Part shown: in pieces, positions 59,661 through 64,000 of the stretch | Layout: every line of letters starts with the position of its first letter | Position numbering within the stretch: position 1 is the stretch's first letter | Source: Cyclospora cayetanensis | Lineage: Eukaryota; Apicomplexa; Conoidasida; Eucoccidiorida; Eimeriidae | Assembly (NCBI RefSeq): GCF_002999335.1 | Contig: NW_020312181.1 | Span: forward strand, 245,012 to 309,011 | Length of the DNA stretch: 64,000 bases | Reading direction: 5' to 3' | The notes under the pieces: model-generated | What the model saw: the letters and a program-made list of their open reading frames with translations, nothing else | Database searches by the model: none | What the model was told of the DNA's origin: nothing | Translations under genes and position numbers: made by a program

Positions 59661-60517
59661 CTTTCTGGTAGGTTTCTATTAGAAGTGTGGACTTAGATGT
59701 CTGCCTGCAGCGACCATAAAGGGAGCGTGTAATCATAGTCTTCGCTTTGCAAAGCATCTTCCCTCTACTCCATGCCGTCAGCAACTAAACCACCCGGCCA
59801 CTCTAGAGCTTGACGTCACGTGTGCAGCACTAAATACTCTGCCAAACTGCCAAATTCTTTGGATGGCGCCTAGTAACCCCAACTGTTGAATAGCCTGACA
59901 AACTGGAAGTCCGTTGGCACGCACAGTGCGCATGGGCCATTTAGATAGCTCAAGAAATTTACGACAAAGGCTCCGCAACCCACAAGCTTCCCCATATAGT
60001 TGCGTATACTGCTTCGCTTTCAATTGTCGCGGGCGCGCGCAACCCACTACCTCTGTTAAGATATACACGGGGGGCTGGTACCTGCAGTGAAAGACTGGCA
60101 GCCCTTTGACGGATCAGATCCTTCGGAGCGCGCACAGGAAGGTGTGAACCAGCGGGCGCATGGCAATTCATGAGCAACCCCCAAGCGCCTTGCGTCCTGA
60201 AGCTAACAGCCTGCCAGCAGCGGGGAGGGCAGGGGAATGGAAGGGTAGGAGAAGGGGAGGGCCACTCGCTAGGGTTGAGTGCCCTTGAGGAGGTTTGGGC
60301 ATGGGGGCTCTTGGCCAAGCGCCTCGCGCAGCACCAGCAGTCTCCCAAAAATTATACAACAAAACCTTCACACTCTGCTTATCTGTGTGAATCGCATGAC
60401 TCGGCAGCGCAACCTCTACTTCTATGGCTTTGAATCCCTTGAGAACAGCACCCTCCATGCCGAGTACCTCTCAATTAGGCCGCTTCTAACCTGTCAGTAA
60501 CCACATACTCGCTAGGA
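59661..60517. other. 3' flank of the Myb gene
   Basis: Probably 3' UTR and spacer. Minus-strand frames at 59958-60458 are Pro/Ala/Ser-rich without motifs. Confidence 0.35.
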
Positions 60518-63340
60518 CTACGTAAGGGCCCAAGGACCGTCAAAGGCGCCCCGAGTCACATGACCGTGCAGCACCAGATTTTGCCACTTATCCTTAAGCT
60601 GTGCATTTGTACGACCCCCTAGCTTTTGCCCAAAGGCCTTCTCAATCGCCCTCCAGTTGCCTGCACCCATCAGATTGACCGCCTCGACGAACGCCGCTGT
60701 CTCCTCAGACGACCAGCGACTCCGGCTTCTGAATCACATCATACGCGGAATTTCAAATAGCAAAGCCTCGCATTAAGCGACCCAGCACAAAAGCTGCAGG
60801 GGTGCACGACGGCGAGAGGCAACTTCCTCTCTGCTGGCCAAAAGCTCGCTTGTGGTGCTGGTCGTGCTTGAAGCAGCACGGTCCTCTTGGCGCTACCTAT
60901 TGTATACAGCCTCATTGTGCCGTTCTCGAATAACTAGAGAGTACTCAGATTCGCCGACAGAGACTGCAAATAGGGTTCAGAGATTCGAGTGGGGAGCTCC
61001 TACGGTCGGCCTTGGATGACATGGATGCCTTCGGATGCCCGCAGGCGCTTCACGCGCTCCCCTGATTCGGCCACATTTCCGAAGGCAGCGCAATTCGCTG
61101 GACCTGCAGCTGCTCGCCCCGGTGACACAGAGGCTGGGGAAAACATTTCCTGGAGAGGTACGCGCTGAAGCCATCCGGAATCTAATACTCGGAGATTCCG
61201 GTGCGTATGTCCCTCGGCGCTTCTGCTGCAGCACAGGCTCATGGAGCAGCACCCCCAACGTCTGCCTACGGCAGGATCGTTCCCCAGCGCAAAGGCTGAT
61301 GCACAACCCAAAGACTCTCGTCAAACAGCCCTGGCCCGAGGGTGGCAGACGAGAGCAGGCAGAAGCAGGCGCGCGAGGGAGGGAGAGGGTACAACGCCGG
61401 CGATTTCTCGCGGATACACTGTTTGGACCACCCAGCAACAGGTTACCCCCTTGCCCCCCCCTCCTTCCCCACGAACCAGAAGAAGAACAAGGATACGGTT
61501 AAAATCAGCAGAGAGAGAGAGCGCCACTGCGAACCCAGAGAGACACAAGACAGGATTTTTCCTCCAGAAAAAGCGGGGAATAAGCAGCAACTCGTGCCCT
61601 GGAGGGCCCTCACCCAGAATCGAAGGCAGCGTCCGTGGATCTTTCCGCAGTTCCCGTACTGCAAGTCGGGGAAGACGCGAGCTGCTGCTGTTGCGCAGCC
61701 TGTTTGGCAGACGCCAGCGAGTCTCTGCGCTGCAGCCCGAGAAGCCCTGGTGCATCTGCGGCTTGCTGCTCTGCCGGGGGCTGCCGCTGTGCCGCCTCCC
61801 CTTGACGGCTGGCTGTTTGTCTCACGAAGGGCCCCCTATTGGGAGCTTGGGGGGCCCCAAAGATGGCGCTGCGAGATGCTGCCGCTACAACAGTCCACGC
61901 CCTCGGCAGCGCACTCCGCACAGCGGATGGGCCCCCGGGAGACTCAGGGGGCCCCGGCGGATTTGCCCCTCTTCGCGGGCTCTGTCCTGCGGGGGCCCCC
62001 TGCTGCTGCAGTTCACTCGCTGCCACCTGAACTCCCGCCGACGATGCCGCTGCCCCTGTTGCCACGTGCTTCTTGCGTCTGGACTCCTCGTAGGCTATTT
62101 GTGCCGCCAGGGCAGCGGGAACGTGGGGGGCCCCCCCCGCGAGCTCCTCTCTTGCCGCCGTGCGCTGTATCTGCTGCTGCCGTCCCTGCTGCTGCAAGTG
62201 CGCCTGCAGCAGAACCTCCGCCTGAGTCCGCTGCGCCACCCAAGTGGAGTGCCACAGCAGCAAATGGGGGGGTGGCAAGGCGGCGAACGCAGCGTGCACG
62301 AAGCGGCAGACTAAGTCTTGGACCGTAAGGGCCTGCGCTTGCACCAAAGAGTTCGCCAGCGGCTTCCCCAGGGGGCTTTCCACGCAAGCAGACACGGGAG
62401 CCATCGTATCATCCTTAGAATACCGCTGCGCCAACGAATCTGCAGCAGCACCAGCAGCAGCCTCACTCGGTGTCGCTACAGCTACAGTTTCCGCCGGTGC
62501 TGCTCCTGCGTCGGATGCTTCTGAAGCCCATGGCCCCGAGGGTGCCACCCGTGCCTCTGCATGAGCTGCCGCCGCTGGAGCCTCGAATGACGCTGCGTTT
62601 GCTGGCGATGCCTCCACTTGATGCTCAGCACTCACAGACGGCGAGGCGGCTGATCTTTCCGCCGCTAAGACGGCGCCCTCATGGTGCTGCATCTTCTTCC
62701 ACAGCTTCTGAAGGAGTCCCTCTGACTTTTGCTGCTGCTGCTCGTCTGCGTGCGCTGCACCCATGCGAGCTCCAACATTCTCAGGCGCCCCGAGGAGGCC
62801 ATCCGTGAAGTTGCGAGGGGCCGGCAAGGCAGGGGAGAAGGGCCCCCAACCTGAAGGGGGGCCCTCTGCAGCTGACGCCGATGCAACGCCGGCTGCAGAG
62901 TCTCTTACAGTGTCAATCACCGAGGAAACAGCAGCGTGAGCGGACTGCGCATCTTCCTGCGCAGTCGCTGGCTCAGGTGCTTCGCTGCCCGCAAGGGGGG
63001 GGGCACAAATTGTTGCACAAGCAGGGACTGCAGCAGCAGGTGCCTCACTGGCTACGGCTGCTGCAGTAGCAGAAAGCGCGTCCCCTGGAGTAGATGCGGC
63101 TGAAGAAGCGCGTCCTTCAAGAGAACCAGAAGACGCAGAAGTGCAGCTGCAGCACCTTGCTGAGGAGCAGCAGGTGCTGCACACCAAGTGGCTGGGGTAA
63201 GCGTCCCTCAGTTGCAGCGCCAAGCACGATAGACTCTTATCTGCTGTTTCCGCAGTAGCAATGGCTGCTGCTGTGGCTGCCTCTGCATCGTGCGTCTCAG
63301 TAGAAGACGAACACCAACCCTGCAAAGCCGTAGGCCACCG
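60518..63340 (-). CDS. Ala/Gln-rich protein with C-terminal telobox-type Myb domain
   Basis: Exons 61614 to ~63340 and 60518-60728 join in phase 2 (TCTGG|GTGAGG donor, TTCAG acceptor, ~885-base intron). The last exon encodes one Myb/SANT repeat: SRWSSEETAAFVEAVNLMGA, then GNWRAIEKAFGQKL, then GGRTNAQLKDKWQNLV and a short tail. The third helix has the L-K-D-K-W-x-N-L telobox core that marks telomere-repeat-binding factors of the TRF/TRB type, with Trp spacing as in Myb repeats. The N-terminal ~575 residues are Ala-, Gln-, Pro- and Ser-rich with no other domain. A double-stranded telomeric (TTTAGGG-type) DNA binder is the leading inference; other single-Myb transcription factors share the fold. 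The 5' end is open: the frame is closed upstream by a TAA near 63348, starts at GTG, and its first ATG comes ~190 codons in, so an upstream exon is likely. Extra exons inside the long intron are possible. Confidence 0.72.
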
Positions 63341-63361
63341 CACGCCTTACACCGATCTTCG

Positions 63362-63809
63362 TCAGAAGCAGCACCAACAGCAACAGCAGCAGCACCAACA
63401 GCAACAGCAGCGGCACCAACAGCAACAGCAACAGCAGCACCAACAGCAACAGCACCAACAGCAACAGCAGCAGCACCAACAGCAACAGCAACAGCACCAA
63501 CAGTAACAGCAGCAACAGCAACAGCGACAGCAACACCAACGGCAGCAGCACCAACAGCACCAACAGCAGCAGCACCAACAGCAACAGCAGCAGCACCAAC
63601 AGCAGCACCAACAGCAGCAGCGACAGCAGCACCAACAGCAGCAGCACCAACACCAACAGCAGCAGCATCACCAACAGCAACAGCAGCACCAACAGCAACA
63701 GCAGTAGCACCAACAGCAACAGCAACAGCAGCACCAACAGCAACAGCAACAGCAGCACCAACAGCAGCACCAACAGCAACAGCAGCACCAACAGCAGCAG
63801 CACCAGCAG

Positions 63810-63843
<34 letters not shown>

Positions 63844-63930
63844 GGCAGCAACAGCAGCAACAACAACAGCACCAACAACAACAGCAGCAGCAACAACACA
63901 AACAACCGCAGCAGCACTGGCAGCAACAGC
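63362..63930. repeat. CAG/CAA (CTG/TTG) triplet-repeat tract, ~570 bp
   Basis: On the plus strand almost every triplet is CAG or CAA, with CAC every few units (pattern CAC CAA CAG CAG CAG). The plus-strand Gln/His frame has in-frame TAA (near 63502) and TAG (near 63705), while two minus-strand frames stay open (Ala/Val/Gly and Leu). Such CAG tracts are a hallmark of Eimeria coding regions. Here it lies just upstream of the Myb gene. Confidence 0.92.
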
Positions 63931-64000
63931 AGCAGCCCCACCACAATCCGTCCTTCCACTAGCTGCTACTGCACAAATGCCTATATCAACGATCACCAAC

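Noticed and set aside
63261..63506. Plus-strand poly-Gln open frame through the CAG tract
   Set aside because: The Gln frame is closed by TAA and again by TAG within the tract, has no domain, and the adjoining gene is on the other strand.

Overview
The window looks like nuclear DNA of a coccidian apicomplexan, most probably Eimeria or a close relative such as Cyclospora. The reasons are intron-rich genes with GT-AG introns, a nuclear gene for an apicoplast-type ribosomal protein, trinucleotide CAG tracts encoding Gln/Ala/Leu runs, and degenerate chromovirus-like Ty3/gypsy retroelements. Repeat-poor stretches with conserved housekeeping genes alternate with stretches of CAG repeats and GGGCCC-rich, low-complexity coding sequence, the segmented layout known from Eimeria chromosomes. 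I found no rRNA, tRNA, snRNA or CRISPR.

Layout. 0.4-1.3 kb: two small intronless plus-strand genes, a dynein LC8 light chain and an apicoplast bL33. 2.3-4.2 kb: a multi-exon plus-strand BTB/BACK gene. 4.8-8.2 kb: a ten-exon minus-strand SEC63. 11.0-15.1 kb: a minus-strand ankyrin gene and an acidic low-complexity gene. 16-20.2 kb, 26.9-30.1 kb and 54.5-59.7 kb: three decayed copies of one Ty3/gypsy family, plus an LTR-like relic at 9.2 kb. 20.9-25.8 kb: a very large RS/Q/P-rich CCCH zinc-finger protein. 32-37 kb: a small basic protein, a Cys-motif protein and a Gln-rich protein. 38.2-41.3 kb: an unrecognised coiled-coil gene. 42.4-47.6 kb: a complete nine-exon NSF/Sec18. 49.5-53.6 kb: ankyrin-like exons, then a CCDC96/CCDC113-type ciliary coiled-coil gene. 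60.5-63.3 kb: an Ala-rich protein ending in a telobox Myb domain, with its 5' side next to a ~570-bp CAG/CTG tract.

Functions. SEC63 (ER translocation) and NSF (SNARE recycling) both serve the secretory route through which apicoplast precursors such as bL33 enter the cell. LC8 and the CCDC96-like protein fit axonemes, which in coccidia occur in microgametes. CCCH and Myb proteins are RNA- and DNA-binding candidates. Exon joins were worked out by hand from reading frames, phases and GT/AG sites. SEC63 and NSF are phase-consistent throughout; the BTB, ankyrin, coiled-coil and Myb 5' ends are not settled.
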